Source: Orobanche coerulescens (taxonomy: Eukaryota > Streptophyta > Magnoliopsida > Lamiales > Orobanchaceae). From it: a stretch of 64,000 nucleotides of DNA. Below are positions 21,646 to 31,800 of the stretch, piece by piece. A program made the translations under genes and the position numbers. The notes below the pieces were generated by a model. That model was not told the origin of the DNA. It saw nothing but the letters and a program-made list of their open reading frames with translations, and searched no databases. Location of the stretch: the NCBI GenBank assembly GCA_033398695.1, contig CM065803.1, forward strand, positions 44,073,501 through 44,137,500. Reading direction: 5' to 3'. Numbering within the stretch: position 1 is the stretch's first letter; each line of letters starts with the position of its first letter.

Positions 21646-22503
21646 AAATCGACACGACACAACTCATAATCATCAAATATCGAGCCATTCCACATTACAC
21701 CGAAATATATAACCATCACGACAACTCAACAATGACCAAACACGCCCGACACAAACTTAGATGATTAACACGACCAACACAATTCCGCGATGTTGTCTAA
21801 GTGAGGGTATTATCGCTACCATCAATTGTTCATAATAATCAATTCATACGAAGCATATTCACGAAAGTAAACCAATGCATCACAACCATAACACCACATC
21901 CCTATTCACAAGACACAATTCGTATAGTAAAATACTTGCCTTAATAACCGCTACCGAATACTCCGAAGAACACGGTTCGACCGAGAACCTCGGACCCCGA
22001 AGAAGACAACGAACGGAAGGGTTCCGACTCGAGTTCTTCACAAGAATTTCGTCCTTAAGTCATACCAATGATAAATCAACAATCGTACGATGGATAATAA
22101 TCACACAATGCCCAATCCCCCCTCTAAGACCTTTTGTCGGACACCTTCAAGGCGTCAACTAAGAACTCAACCAAAACGACGAATCAATACAATCAAACCG
22201 TGGAATAACAATGGAAATGATAGAATACACCTAAACAATCATCAATCCATCACAATTATAAGTTATTACGGTTAAATCGGACGAAAACAACAAAACCCCA
22301 AATTTTCCCAAACTAGGATTATCAAGAAATCTAACCTTGATTCGGTAGATCGGAGGAGGTTATGGGATGATTGATTGATGTTAGAAACTCAAGTACTTCG
22401 TGTATTGATATATAAACAACATCTAATCACGTACTCCAAGCCCCAGCCGCGGAAGGAAATGAGAGGGATGAGAAAAATGGGTGTAAACCCGTCTGATCAA
22501 TCA

Positions 22504-22783
22504 TATATATACTGCCCAGCATCCTGGCGACCACTTACGGCCGTAACCGGCAGACCTTACGGCCGTAACCGGCAGACCTTACGGCCGTAACCGGCATTCG
22601 TCCGAACAATGCCTGGCACCGATACGGCCGTGACCCATCACATACGGCCGTAACCGGCATTCGTCCGGACAATGCCTGGCGAGCGCGTACGGCCGTAACC
22701 GGTCACGTACGGCCGTAACCTGCCTTCGTCCGGCCCACGCCTGCCGAGCACGTACGGCCGTAACCGGCACCTTATGGTTGTAA
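22504..22783 (-). promoter_or_regulatory. Tekay-N LTR promoter: TTACGGCCGTAA array plus TATA
   Basis: About nine ACGGCCGT-type palindromes at roughly 22535, 22557, 22579, 22622, 22642, 22688, 22708, 22752 and 22772. The steps are 20-22, or 43-46 where one site is skipped. On the minus strand the array is followed by TATATATA at 22504-22511. Interspersed copies of GGCATTCGTCCGGACAATGCC make larger units. Promoter role is inferred from position. Confidence 0.72.
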
Positions 22784-23314
22784 CTCGTCCAGGCCAGGCC
22801 CTGCTCCGGCCGTGACTCGGTCGTGGCCACTCCGACGGCCCGGACAACCCCGAAACCCGAACCTGAATATGAAACGAAGATACGGTTACGAAGTACTCAC
22901 AAAGATGAATTAGATCACTAAGAGAACACACGATTCCGACCATCCAAAGGCTCGAAATTCGACAACGGAAAGTAATTACCCCAAACTTTGGGAAATTACG
23001 AAAATGGCCCAAAACGTCCGAAATACACGATACACGATCGAAACACCAAGCCGAAGCCCGCAACATGAATAATAACATTAAATGAACTTATGAGAAACTC
23101 GAAACAATAGTTTCGGATGAGATTCGCAAGAATCGAACTCAAGTACGGAAAAGCCGCTTAAGAACACAGAACTCAACAAAACGATACCGAAACGAACTCG
23201 GATGACAAAAAATACAGAATTAAATATTCTAGGAATGACAAAATGGTCATGAGCATGTCACCAAAACGGAATTCCACCGAAAAAAGAAAATTATCGAAAT
23301 TGCGGGTACTACAA

Positions 23315-23850
23315 GAACGATGAACTGTGTTCCCGCATCTTCACAAATAAGTTCCGGATTCACGATCATTGCAATATATGTCGATGACATGAACATAATC
23401 GGTCTTGATGAAATAAGAGAAATCACCAGATACCGGAAATCCGAGTTTGAGATGAAAGATCTTGGGAAATCTTGGTTCTGTCGAGGTATTGACATAGAAC
23501 ATCGATTTGTGGAATTCATTCTACTGGTCTGCCTATTTCGAGAAGATTTTCAGGCATTTTAACATGGACAAGGTACACCCAACTAGCACTCCTATGATAG
23601 GTCGAACATTTGGATGCAAAGGAAAGATCCATTTCGTCTAAAGGAAAGTGAGGAAGAGCTTTGGAAGCCAAAATTCCCTACTTGAGTACAATAGCGCATT
23701 ATTGTACTTGGCTCAACGTACACGACCATATATCATTCCCCAGTCGATTCTCAGGCTAGATTTAGTTCAACATCGACACACCATCAATAGAATGATATCG
23801 AGAATATCTTCTGATACTTAAAAGTAACTATTGACTTAAGACTATTCTTT
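23315..23850 (+). pseudogene. Copia-C reverse transcriptase fragment
   Basis: The clearest part is 23356-23520, with FTIIAIYVDDMNIIGLDEI and FEMKDLGKSWFCRGIDIEH. The catalytic YVDD box is at 23377-23388. Just upstream another frame reads KNDELCSRIFTNKF, the usual sequence before this box, so there is a shift between them. Downstream, scattered frames give MDKVHPTSTPM and LLYLAQRTRP, which are the next copia RT landmarks in order. About 180 codons of RT can be traced through at least three frames and several stops. The first two thirds of pol are absent. Confidence 0.78.
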
Positions 23851-24199
23851 CCCTACAGGCAGGCAAATGAAGCTGCTTACGAAATGATAAATGCTAAAGT
23901 AAATGCTAGTGCCGGAGCAACTACCATAAAGAATGTGTTGGTATGATTTGATTATGTTTTGGAAATCGACTAAGCAAACCCCTTTTGGATACCTCCTCGA
24001 ATCACGAAAAGATTATTGTTGGCATGAATCATTTCGTGAGTGTACATGATTAAGAACTATCATTCTACACTTGTGAGGAACTAGCTGTTAAGTACTACCA
24101 CTGATGAGCATACTTACATTTATGAACATATTGTAACTTGTAAACCCCCTTGATTGATGGAATGATCATAACGGAAAATATGTGAGATATATAACGGAA

Positions 24200-24805
24200 C
24201 ATACTCACACATGTTGCACTCTTTTCCTTAGATAAAGGTTTATTTTTTCCACTGAGTTTTGTTACTTGACAAGGTTTTTAACGAGGCAACGGTATATGAA
24301 TGTAAGCATTAGGAGAGTTGTAGAGTTTTCCAACTTCCGAGATTGATGTAAAGATCATAAGAAAATGGTGATTTATAAAGAAACTTAATCACATGTGTCG
24401 TACTTTTTTATTTGACCAAGGTTCATTTTCTCCTATTAAGTTTTGTTACTTGGCAAATTTTTAATGGAGAAAATAGCTACTTGATTGATGTACAAATCAG
24501 GTGGAGATGTAGACTTGAGGGGGAGTCTTACAGCCACATCGTACGTTATACTCTTTTCCTTCCAAGGATCATTTTCCCCACAATGTTTTTATCACTTGTA
24601 AAGGTTTTTAACGAGGTAACAAGATGTACGATTTTAGGGATCGATGAAATGGTCACCTTAGTATCGCTATGATTAATGTAACGATCATATGAAAGGATAG
24701 ATTCAAATGATAAAGTCTGAACTTGATGTGTCTAGATGCTGTACTCTTTTCCCTACGATCAAGACATTTTTCCCACTGGGTTTTTTCTTGACGAGGTTTT
24801 AACGA
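24200..24805 (+). repeat. Four degenerate copies of the copia-C 3' untranslated block
   Basis: Blocks near 24224-24290, 24398-24465, 24548-24625 and 24732-24805 each read approximately CTCTTTTCC, then AAGGTT or a similar word, TTTTCCCAC, TGGGTTTTG, ACTTG, and AAGGTTTTTAACGAGGCAAC. They are 145-185 bases apart with unrelated text between. Many plant copia elements carry one such block; four here suggest segmental duplication. Confidence 0.7.
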
Positions 24806-24845
24806 GGCAACATGACATGCGCTTGTAGACTAGGCAAAAGGAGAG

Positions 24846-25017
24846 TGTTAAAGGAATAATACCCAATTTGTGCTTAAGTCTGTTAGTTTACGGGCTTTCC
24901 TAGTTAGGGTATGATTAGGCCTGCTTGTATGTATCTTTCCCTATTTAAAGGGATGTCATCAATGAGAATACTACACCTTTTGCCCTACTTTCTGTCTCAT
25001 TTATTTTCCCTTCAACA
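24846..25017 (+). repeat. Copia-C 3' LTR, 172 bases
   Basis: It starts TGTTAAAGG after the purine tract GCAAAAGGAGAG and ends CCTTCAACA; the ends are inverted repeats with one mismatch. It contains TATTTAAAGGG as a possible TATA-like element. The partner LTR is not in the window. Confidence 0.75.
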
Positions 25018-25215
25018 TAAATAACTTTTTCTGCCCGAATTTTCGATACGGTTATTGTCCAGGTTGTCTCTCTTTGGATTCGTCTTACAAAAGTAAACAT
25101 CATAATCTTCTAGAAAAACCAAAGTAAATCGAAACCAGATTCTCTATTTGAAGTTTTCAAACATAAAAAGATTTGTTGTTTATTATTATTAATTATTATC
25201 ACTCCAACGAGCCTG
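25018..25215. other. Unassigned sequence between copia-C and Tekay-A
   Basis: 198 AT-rich bases with no ORF or element structure that I can recognise. It is the only stretch on the left side that may be older host or unassigned repeat DNA. Confidence 0.45.
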
Positions 25216-25220
25216 AAATA
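25216..25220. repeat. Target site duplication of Tekay-A, left copy
   Basis: AAATA directly before the LTR start at 25221. The same AAATA is at 44218-44222, directly after the LTR end at 44217. This proves that 25221-44217 is a single insertion. Confidence 0.92.
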
Positions 25221-25465
25221 TGTAATATCCGCATTTTTCTTTTCCCGATATTTTCATTTTTCAGTGTATTTCTCATTTGTAGCGGCCCTCGTGTATCTTT
25301 CAGTATATTTCTTCCGTCATATATTGACCTGATTCTCGTAATTGTTATGCGGAACCGCCGTTTCGGGGTTGCCGTGGATCCATTCTATGTTATTATGCAT
25401 TTTGAGATGCTCCGTTTGATGTTTCGTTCATATTCCGGTGTTTTGGGCCGTTTATATTCCGTATC

Positions 25466-26050
25466 TAGCGCACGTTAATTTTTCTAGATAGCGCACGCTA
25501 GAGGTCCCTTAGTAGCGCACGCTACGTCTGCTTCGTAGCGCGCGCTAGCGAGATAACGCTGGGAGTGGCAGTGCTGATTCCAGTCCTCTGGACTGGCGGA
25601 TTAGCGTACGCTACGTAGTCTAGCGCTAATGTCGGGGGCTAGCGCACGCTAAGATGCCCGGTAGCGTGCGCTAGCGTGACTGTCCAGTAGTAGACAGTTT
25701 GCTACTGGACTCGATCAGGTGCCCAGGTAGCGCACGCTATGGTCGATAGCGCACGCTACCGATACACTTTTAGCGCACGCTACGTTTGGTCAATAGCGCG
25801 CTCTAACTGAATCAGGTGTGTACTGGTAGTTCACTTCTGGACTCGGCTGTTGTCTAGGTAGCGCACGCTATGGCCGATAGCGGGCGCTATCGAGAGGCTA
25901 TTAGCGCACGCTACGTTTCGAGTAGCGCACGCTAACGGCCCCGAATATGGTTACTGGACTGGGACATTTAGTTCTGGACTGGAGTTTTGTCCCGTTAGCG
26001 CACGCTAACTTATGAGGATTAGCGCGCGCTAACACTCCCTGGCTATATAA
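25466..26050 (+). promoter_or_regulatory. Tekay-A LTR promoter: TAGCGCACGCTA array plus TATA
   Basis: About twenty TAGCGCACGCTA-type palindromes (variants TAGCGCGCGCTA and TAGCGTGCGCTA) start at 25466, 25489, 25513, 25536, 25602, 25621, 25640, 25662, 25728, 25747, 25771, 25794, 25859, 25878, 25902, 25923, 25996 and 26020, plus weaker copies. Most steps are 19-24, and the larger gaps are about 65-73, near three steps. TATATAA follows at 26044-26050, one further 24-base step from the last site. The array sits exactly where enhancer elements would be expected; binding by any protein is not shown. Confidence 0.78.
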
Positions 26051-26663
26051 ACTAGGGAGTTGACCCAAATGAACGTATTATTTCTCTTTTCTTTCCCCCT
26101 CCGCGGCGTTGGCGATTCCAGGCGATTTTCTTGACGATTTTTTCCTCTAATCATCTCAACCATCATCTTCTTTGAGTTCTTGGTGTATAATAACAACATC
26201 AACGTGAATCTTTCATCCTAATCCAAGGTAACCCTCTTAGAACCCTACTTTTGGATAATTTGGGGGTTTTGGGATTTTCGTCCGATTCGTCCCGTTTTGT
26301 TGGTTAATCCATGATGTATATGATTAATCTTGTTGATATCATTAGTTTTCCTACGGATTCATGGTATATTTTCATGGTTTTGCGTAATCGAGAGGGTTTG
26401 TTTGTGGTCCGCCCTCGTTGTTATTTTTATACGAATATACATGAATCGTAGGCGGGTTTTCGGGTGTATTCCAATTCCGTATTCATCTAGAGTTGGCTGT
26501 GATTATGTTCTTCGAATCGTTAGGTTTGGTTTCGTCGCTTCCTTGCATTCGTCGGTGATTTTCCTTTCCGTTCGTTGCGTCATCAATTATTCAAGGCAAG
26601 TATTTTTTTGGAAATCTTTATGCTTAACGTGAAATGGTAATGTATATTGTGTGTGCTTTGCTC

Positions 26664-26882
26664 ACCCCGGGAGGGTCCGACGGGGCCTCGGGGAAATCTA
26701 TGACTTCACTCTGGATTCATGAGTTTGTTTAGCTGGCCAGCCCGGGAGGGTCCTTAGAGGCCTCGGGTGGGATTTGTGGTTTCATCCCGGTCCTAGGCGA
26801 TGCATGTGCGTGATTGGGCCAGCCCGGGAGGGTCCTTAGAGACTCGAGTGGGATTTGTGGCTTCGTCCCGGTCCTAGGCAAA
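26664..26882. repeat. Tandem repeat of three GC-rich units in Tekay-A LTR
   Basis: Three units starting with CCGGGAGGGTCC near 26668, 26742 and 26825, each followed by GGCCTCGG or a similar word and, in the last two, CATCCCGGTCCTAGGC or CGTCCCGGTCCTAGGC. They lie in the transcribed part of the LTR. The 3' LTR has the same three units at 43428-43660. Confidence 0.8.
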
Positions 26883-27447
26883 TTTGATTGTGACTGTTTG
26901 TTTCCAGAAAAGACATGTCTGGTTTTGGTTTTGAAATGAATTGGTGCATTGTACTATGAAACGTGTAAGCGATTGGTTTGCCTTGATTACTTGTACTAGC
27001 GTAATTGCTAACCCCTTTGGGGACCCGTCTTGGGGAAATTCTTGTTATTGATTTCAGGTTCTGTTCTGCCGGACGAGCGGGCATTGGGACTGTACGAGGA
27101 TGTTAGCGAGGGTCGTTGACATGTGCATTCGAGTCTTCTTATTTCTCTTGTCTAATTCGATATGGTTGTTTCCCACATTTATAAACTTATAGATTGTACT
27201 CGCGAGTACTTAGGCTTTTCATTTCAAACTTCGTTTTGTATTAACTCAAATTGCTATATTGTCGGTTGATGTTTATTACGCTGGTTGCTCCGGGCGTATC
27301 TTTATATGTTGTATTATTTAAATGCGTGTCTTTGCTAACCGAGATGGTTAGTCGAGTGGTGTTTTCCTTGTTTTAGTCTGGTGGGTCCCATGTAGGGGTC
27401 CACGGCGCTGTAATATACTCCGAATATCTCGGGGGTGTTACAGAAAA

Positions 27448-27459
27448 TGGTATCGGAGC
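27448..27459 (+). other. Tekay-A primer binding site, tRNA-Met type
   Basis: TGGTATCGGAGC five bases after the LTR end, one difference from the usual TGGTATCAGAGC. Tekay-B has the same variant. Confidence 0.88.
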
Positions 27460-27682
27460 AAACTAGGTTTATGGATACCTAGGCTTGTCGGTTATTTGGG
27501 TCTAGTTGTGTTTCGTTTTGCACATTGTCACACCGCTGCCGGCATCTCAGTACTTCCAGTATTCGTAAGTTTTCCTTACTCGATTCTTTACTTTCTCGTA
27601 CCGTATTTCTGTTTCTTGAACTGTGGTTATTCTCCCTCTTTTACTTATCATCGGGTTGCTTTTGCCACCTCTTATCACCAGC

Positions 27683-28804
27683 ATGGATGCTGGAAGGGGC
27701 CGTGGTTGTGGTCGTGGCCGTGGACGCGGTCGGGGACGTGGGGCAGCCGGTGGGGCGGCCACATCGCATTCTTCGGGAGCCGGCAGTACCGGTGACCGTC
27801 ACAGTCATGCTTCTTCTCAAGAGCGCGCCGATCTTGGTATTGCAGCCATTATGCAGCAAATGGTAAACCAAATGGCGGTGATAGCTCAGGTGGTTCAGAA
27901 CCCGGATCAGGCCAATGCTAATCGGGGCGGAGCAGACCGTTGGCTCCAAGATGTCATCAAGATGCATCCTCCTTAGTTTTTGGGAGCATCAGACCCGATC
28001 GGCTGGGAGGGGTGGATCAAGGAGATATCTAAAGTCTTCATCGCCACCAATTGTCCCGAGGACCGTAAGGTCCCTATTACCCAGAAATTTCTCACTGGGG
28101 ACGCTACGGATTGGTGGGAGGCCGTTGGGCCCAAATATCATGTTGCTTCGTGGGTCGAATTTCAGGAATTGATGGAGACTGAATATTGCCCATGGCCAGT
28201 TAGACAGGCTCGAGTCCATGCCTTCTATGATGCTCAACCACGGGATATTCCCGTATCCCAAGCTATTGCCGATTTTAACAAGGAGTTGGGCTATGTGAAG
28301 ACCCAAGTTGTCGAGGACAGCGACAAAATTTTCCATTTTTCCAGGCGGATGAAGCTGTCAATTCGGGACTATATGTCTGGGCTCGTCTGCACTACTTTTA
28401 AAGATTATTAGAGTAGGGCTCTTGCTAACGATATGTCGGTGACGGATAGTGATGTGTCTCGTGAGAACAAGAAGCAGAAGTCAGTCGGAAACTTTTCTTG
28501 TCCCAAGGGTAGAGGCCAGCAGAAATCTCAGGCTGCGAATATTTCTACGGGCGGTTCGGCTCGTTTCTCTAGGAGTTTTCGAGGTGCCGCCGGAACCTCG
28601 GTTCGTGATCCCACATGCTTTAAATGTGGCCAGCAGGTCCATAGGAACCGGCAATGTTCTCGTCCGAAGTTGACTTGTCATACTTGTGGTCAGTCGGGCC
28701 ACAAGGCCCTCTTTTGTGATCAGGTCAGACAGTTTCGCGAGTCCCGTGATTCTTTTCCAGCACTTAGAGAGCCGAGTGTGAACCAGGGCTCGTTTGCTCC
28801 GTAG
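27683..28804 (+). pseudogene. Tekay-A gag
   Basis: Starts at ATG 27683 (MDAGRGRGCGRGRGRGRG). The start is chosen because the same Arg/Gly-rich start is seen in Tekay-B, and upstream residues of the open frame have no counterpart there. The capsid-like retrotransposon gag domain lies at about residues 95-245 (TGDATDWWEAV, RDIPVSQAIADFNKEL). Two zinc knuckles follow near residue 312, CFKCGQQVHRNRQC and CHTCGQSGHKALFC. In-frame stops are at 27974, 28409 and 28802, each TAG in the place of a likely Gln codon. The Arg/Gly tail at the N-terminus is common in this group and may bind RNA. Confidence 0.87.
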
Positions 28805-29617
28805 CCTCCGCCTAGTGCCGGTCAAGGTAGAGGTCGGGGTCAGCCCGCTAGAGGAGGAGCTTCCAGTGTCGGCTCTGCCCAGCCGCGTATCTATGAGATG
28901 AGGAGGGCTGATGATCCATCAGCCATGGTGGCGACAGGTACCGTTCATATCCATTCTCGTCCTGTCAGTGTGCTTTTCAATTCTGGTGCTACACATTCAT
29001 TCATATCGCTGAAGTGTGTGCGCCGTTTGAGTCTCGACTGTTTGTCGCCTTGCGAGTCTTTCATCGTTAAACGTCCTAGCGGTGATAAGATCGTTGGCAA
29101 TCGGGAGGTCCGGGACTGCTCTGTGTTTATTTATGAGAGAGATTGGCTCTCTAATCTTATTGTCGTTAATATTGAGGGTGAGGATTTTATTCTCGGGGAT
29201 GATTGGCTCGAGCAGCATGGCGCAATCATGAACTACCGCACGAGAATCATCACTATGTTAGCCGAGGACGGCACCGAGCACTCTTTCGTGGGGCGAAAGA
29301 GAGGAAACCAAAAGTTCGTTATTAACGCCTTAAAGGCGATGAGGCTCCTGCGAAAGGGGTGTACTGGTAATTGGTGCTACGCCTTGAAGGCGGAGGATGG
29401 TGGAGTCGAGTTTTCATCGATTCCAGTCATTAGTGAATTTCCTGATGTATTTCCTGACGAGTTACCAGGATTGCCACCGGACCGTGAGGTCGAGTTTGCT
29501 ATAGAGTTAGAGCTGGGCGCGACTCCGATTTCGAAGGCGCCGTATCGCATGGCACCTTCAGAGATGTCACAGTTGAAGAAGCAGTTGAGTGAGCTTCTTG
29601 AGTCGGGGTATGTTTGA
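28805..29617 (+). pseudogene. Tekay-A aspartic protease
   Basis: Same frame as gag. An Arg/Gly/Pro-rich linker (QGRGRGQPARGG) leads to the protease with VLFNSGATHSFIS. The catalytic Asp of the DSG motif is Asn here (AAT at 28979-28981), a G-to-A change that should abolish activity. The second loop is FILGDDWLEQHGAIMNY. The segment ends with FPDVFPDELPGLPP, the linker that precedes RT in chromoviruses, and a TGA at 29615 in place of Arg before PSASPWGAP. Confidence 0.86.
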
Positions 29618-30325
29618 CCGAGCGCCTCGCCTTGGGGCGCACCGGTCCTGTTTGTGCGAAAGAAGGATGGTTCATTGCGTTTGTGTATCGACTATCGTGA
29701 ACTAAACAAGGTGACCATCAAGAACAAGTATCCTTTGCCGAGAATTGATGACTTGTTCGATCAGTTACAGGGAGCGGCGATATTCTCGAAGATTTATTTG
29801 AGATCGGGGTACTACCAGCTCCGGATGAGGGAGTCCGATGTGCCGAAAACAGCTTTTCGGACGAGATACGGACATTATGAGTTTATAGTTATGCCTTTCG
29901 GGTTAACTAATGCGCCAGCGGTGTTCATGCAGTTGATGAACAAAGTCTTTATCGAGTATTTGGATAAGTGTGTCGTCGTCTTCATTGACGATATTCTTAT
30001 TTATTCGAGTAACGAGGAAGAGCATGCCCATCATTTGCGAGTAGTGTTAGACATTTTGAGGACCGAGCAACTCTATGCGAAGTTCTCGAAATGTGAGTTC
30101 TGGCTGAAGGAAGTGATGTTCTTAGGTCACGTGATTTCAGCCGAGGGGGTTCGTGTGGATCCGCAGAAGATCGAGGCAGTGTTGGATTGGGCGCCTCCTA
30201 AGAATGTGAAGGAGATCCGTAGTTTCTTGGGTTTGGCCGGCTACTACCGTAGGTTCGTCGAGGGTTTCTCGAAACTAGCTCGTCCACTTACACAGTTGCT
30301 CCAGAAATCCGAGAAGTTCGTCTAG
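29618..30325 (+). pseudogene. Tekay-A reverse transcriptase
   Basis: Open from 29618 to TAG 30323-30325. It holds [53 protein letters not shown], the catalytic box FIDDILIYS, and the thumb/connection [20 protein letters not shown]. The first catalytic Asp is lost: [12 protein letters not shown] is expected and Tekay-B has it, but here the codon is TAT (Tyr, 29795-29797). The terminal TAG fits TGG to TAG. RT copies the RNA into DNA in the particle; this copy could not. Confidence 0.9.
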
Positions 30326-30775
30326 AATGACGAGAGATAGTCGAGTTTTGAGGAGCTGAAGAGGCGTTTGACTTCAGCCCCGATTTTAGCGTTGCCGTGT
30401 GGCAACGGGGGTTTTGCTGTTTATAGTGATGCTTCGGGTCTGGGTCTTGGGTGCGTATTGATGCAGCACGGCAAGACCATCGCTTATGCATCGAGACAGT
30501 TGAGGTCGTATGAGCTTAACTACCCTATTCATGATTTGGAGTTAGCGGCAGTTGTTTTTGCACTCAAGATTTGGTGTCACTATCTTTTCGGCTCTGCATG
30601 TCAGATTTTTACCGATCATAAAAGTCTGAAATACATATTTACTCAGCGGGAGCTGAATATGAGGCAGAGGAGGTGGTTGGAGCTGATTAAGGATTACGAC
30701 CTCGAAATCCTTTATCATCCGGGCAAGGCGAACGTCGTGGTCGACGCCTTGAGTCGGAAACCGGTTGCGTTGTGA
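30326..30775 (+). pseudogene. Tekay-A RNase H
   Basis: Continues the RT frame, with another TAG just after 30340. It contains [31 protein letters not shown] and [20 protein letters not shown], so the acidic residues are present, and ends with [21 protein letters not shown] at 30773-30775 stands in place of an Arg codon. Confidence 0.88.
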
Positions 30776-31800
30776 ACGCTTGAGATCCTTACGTCTCAGT
30801 CTGAGCTTCAGCGGGTCTTGATCAAGTTAGATGTTGAGGTTTTGTTGCCTGGAGCTATTGGGCAACTTTGTGCTTTAGAGATTTCGTCGTCTTTGATCGA
30901 TGAAATTAAGCTGAAGCAGTTGGAGGATCCGATGATTACTCAAATCCGAGAGAACATTCTTAAGGGAAAGTCTCCTGGGTTTGTGATTCACGCGATGGTG
31001 TTTTGAAATTTCAGAGTCGGATTTGTGTACCGAACGACTCAGAGTTGAGACAGAGTATTTTGCACGAGGCTCATGCTACACCTTACTCCGTTCATCCTGG
31101 TTCGAGTAAGATGTACAAGGACCTGAGAAGGAATTTCTGGTGGAATGATATGAAGGAGGAGGTCGCGCAGTTTGTAGCGAGATGTTTGACTTGTCAGCAG
31201 GTCAAAATCGAGCATCAGCGACTGATCGGGTTATTGCAGTCACTTCCCATTCCGGAATGGAAATGGGAAGATATATTGATGGATTTCATTACGAGTTTGC
31301 CGAGATCGAGGTCGGGCATGAATATGGTCTGGGTGATTGTTGATCGTCTGACCAAGTCGGCACATTTTCTGGGCGTCAAGGACACTTGGGGCCCGGAGAA
31401 GTTGGCTCATGTGTTTATTACTCAGATTGTGAGGCTTCACGGTACTCCGAAGTCTATTGTTTCGGATCGTGATAGCCGTTTTGTATCGCACTTTTGGCAG
31501 GCGGTGCATAAGGCGTTGGGTACTCGTTTGCGTTTGAGTACCTCTTTTCATCCTCAGTCAGATGGAAAGTCGGAACGCACTATCCATATGTTCAAGGCTA
31601 TGTTGCGTGCTTGTACTCTCGATTGGAGCAGTGACTGGGAGGAGCATTTGCCATTAATAGAATTCACGTACAACAATAGTTGGCACGCATCGATTCGGAT
31701 GGCACCGTATGCGGCACTTTATGGGCGGCGTTGTCGATCACCGATTTGTTGGAATGAGGCATCCAATTTAGTCGGGACCGATCCGGATATCACTTTATAG
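30776..31800 (+). pseudogene. Tekay-A integrase zinc domain and catalytic core
   Basis: After a linker in the old frame (to 31006) one extra T shifts the reading into the frame starting 31003. There the HHCC zinc domain (LHEAHATPYSVHPG, CLTCQQVK) and the core are open. The triad is intact: Asp in ILMDFITSLP, Asp in SIVSDRDSRF, Glu in GKSERTIHMF. The core ends at TAG 31798-31800 in the place of a Gln codon. Integrase with a chromodomain would direct insertion to marked chromatin. Confidence 0.9.

Larger units (their letters stand above)
16707..23314 (-). mobile_element. Tekay-N: non-autonomous gag-only chromovirus-type element
   Basis: Read right to left: 5' LTR 20645-23314, tRNA-Met primer site, 1.77-kb leader, a decayed gag, and a 3' purine tract and LTR start. 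The internal region is only 3.56 kb and contains no protease, RT, RNase H or integrase. It would therefore depend on a related autonomous element. The relation to Tekay-A and B rests on the gag, the shared AAGTTTCGGGACGAAACTT hairpin and the ACTAG...CTAACCCC motif in the LTR. The 3' LTR is present only as its first 375 bases, being cut by element X. Confidence 0.82.
20645..23314 (-). repeat. Tekay-N 5' LTR
   Basis: 2670 bases from TGTAGTACCCGC (23314) to GGGTGTTACA (20645). In transcription order it holds a segment shared with the 3' LTR fragment, a palindrome array, a TATA box, four 64-base tandem repeats and an ACTAG...CTAACCCCCGAG...GGGG hairpin (about 21030-21080). Such a long LTR on a short internal region is typical of non-autonomous elements. 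Confidence 0.85.
23315..25017 (+). mobile_element. Copia-C: 3' remnant of a short-LTR copia element
   Basis: RT fragments, a long 3' untranslated region with repeated blocks, and a 172-base 3' LTR. The upstream part of the element is replaced at 23314 by Tekay-N, which implies that Tekay-N inserted into the RT gene. The element looks older than its neighbours: frames are broken every few dozen codons. Its short LTR and the CTTTTCC...GGTTTTTAACGAGGCAAC blocks fit the Ale-like group of plant copia elements; that lineage is a guess. Confidence 0.72.
25221..27442 (+). repeat. Tekay-A 5' LTR
   Basis: From TGTAATATCCGC to GGGTGTTACA. In order it contains a palindrome array (25466-26031), a TATA box (26044), tandem repeats (26664-26882) and a TACTAGCG...CTAACCCCTTTGGGG hairpin (26994-27022). 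The 3' LTR (32350-32906 plus 42511-44217) matches it with scattered substitutions and one extra array unit. Confidence 0.93.

Noticed and set aside
21389..21712. Frame with repeated FVHIMYRTPEAS units, like a repeat protein
   Set aside because: It is the 64-base tandem repeat of the Tekay-N LTR read as protein; frames also open on the other strand for the same reason.
22535..22783. CRISPR-like array of short repeats with 10-20 base spacers
   Set aside because: Repeats are palindromic 12-mers in an LTR of a plant retrotransposon, the spacers themselves recur, and there are no cas genes.
25466..26031. Satellite DNA
   Set aside because: Only the palindromes recur, spacers vary, and the array is confined to the LTR upstream of TATA.
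26330..26632. 100-residue frame in the Tekay-A LTR (copy at 43093)
   Set aside because: Inside LTR; the reading frame is lost in the other LTR and it resembles no known protein.
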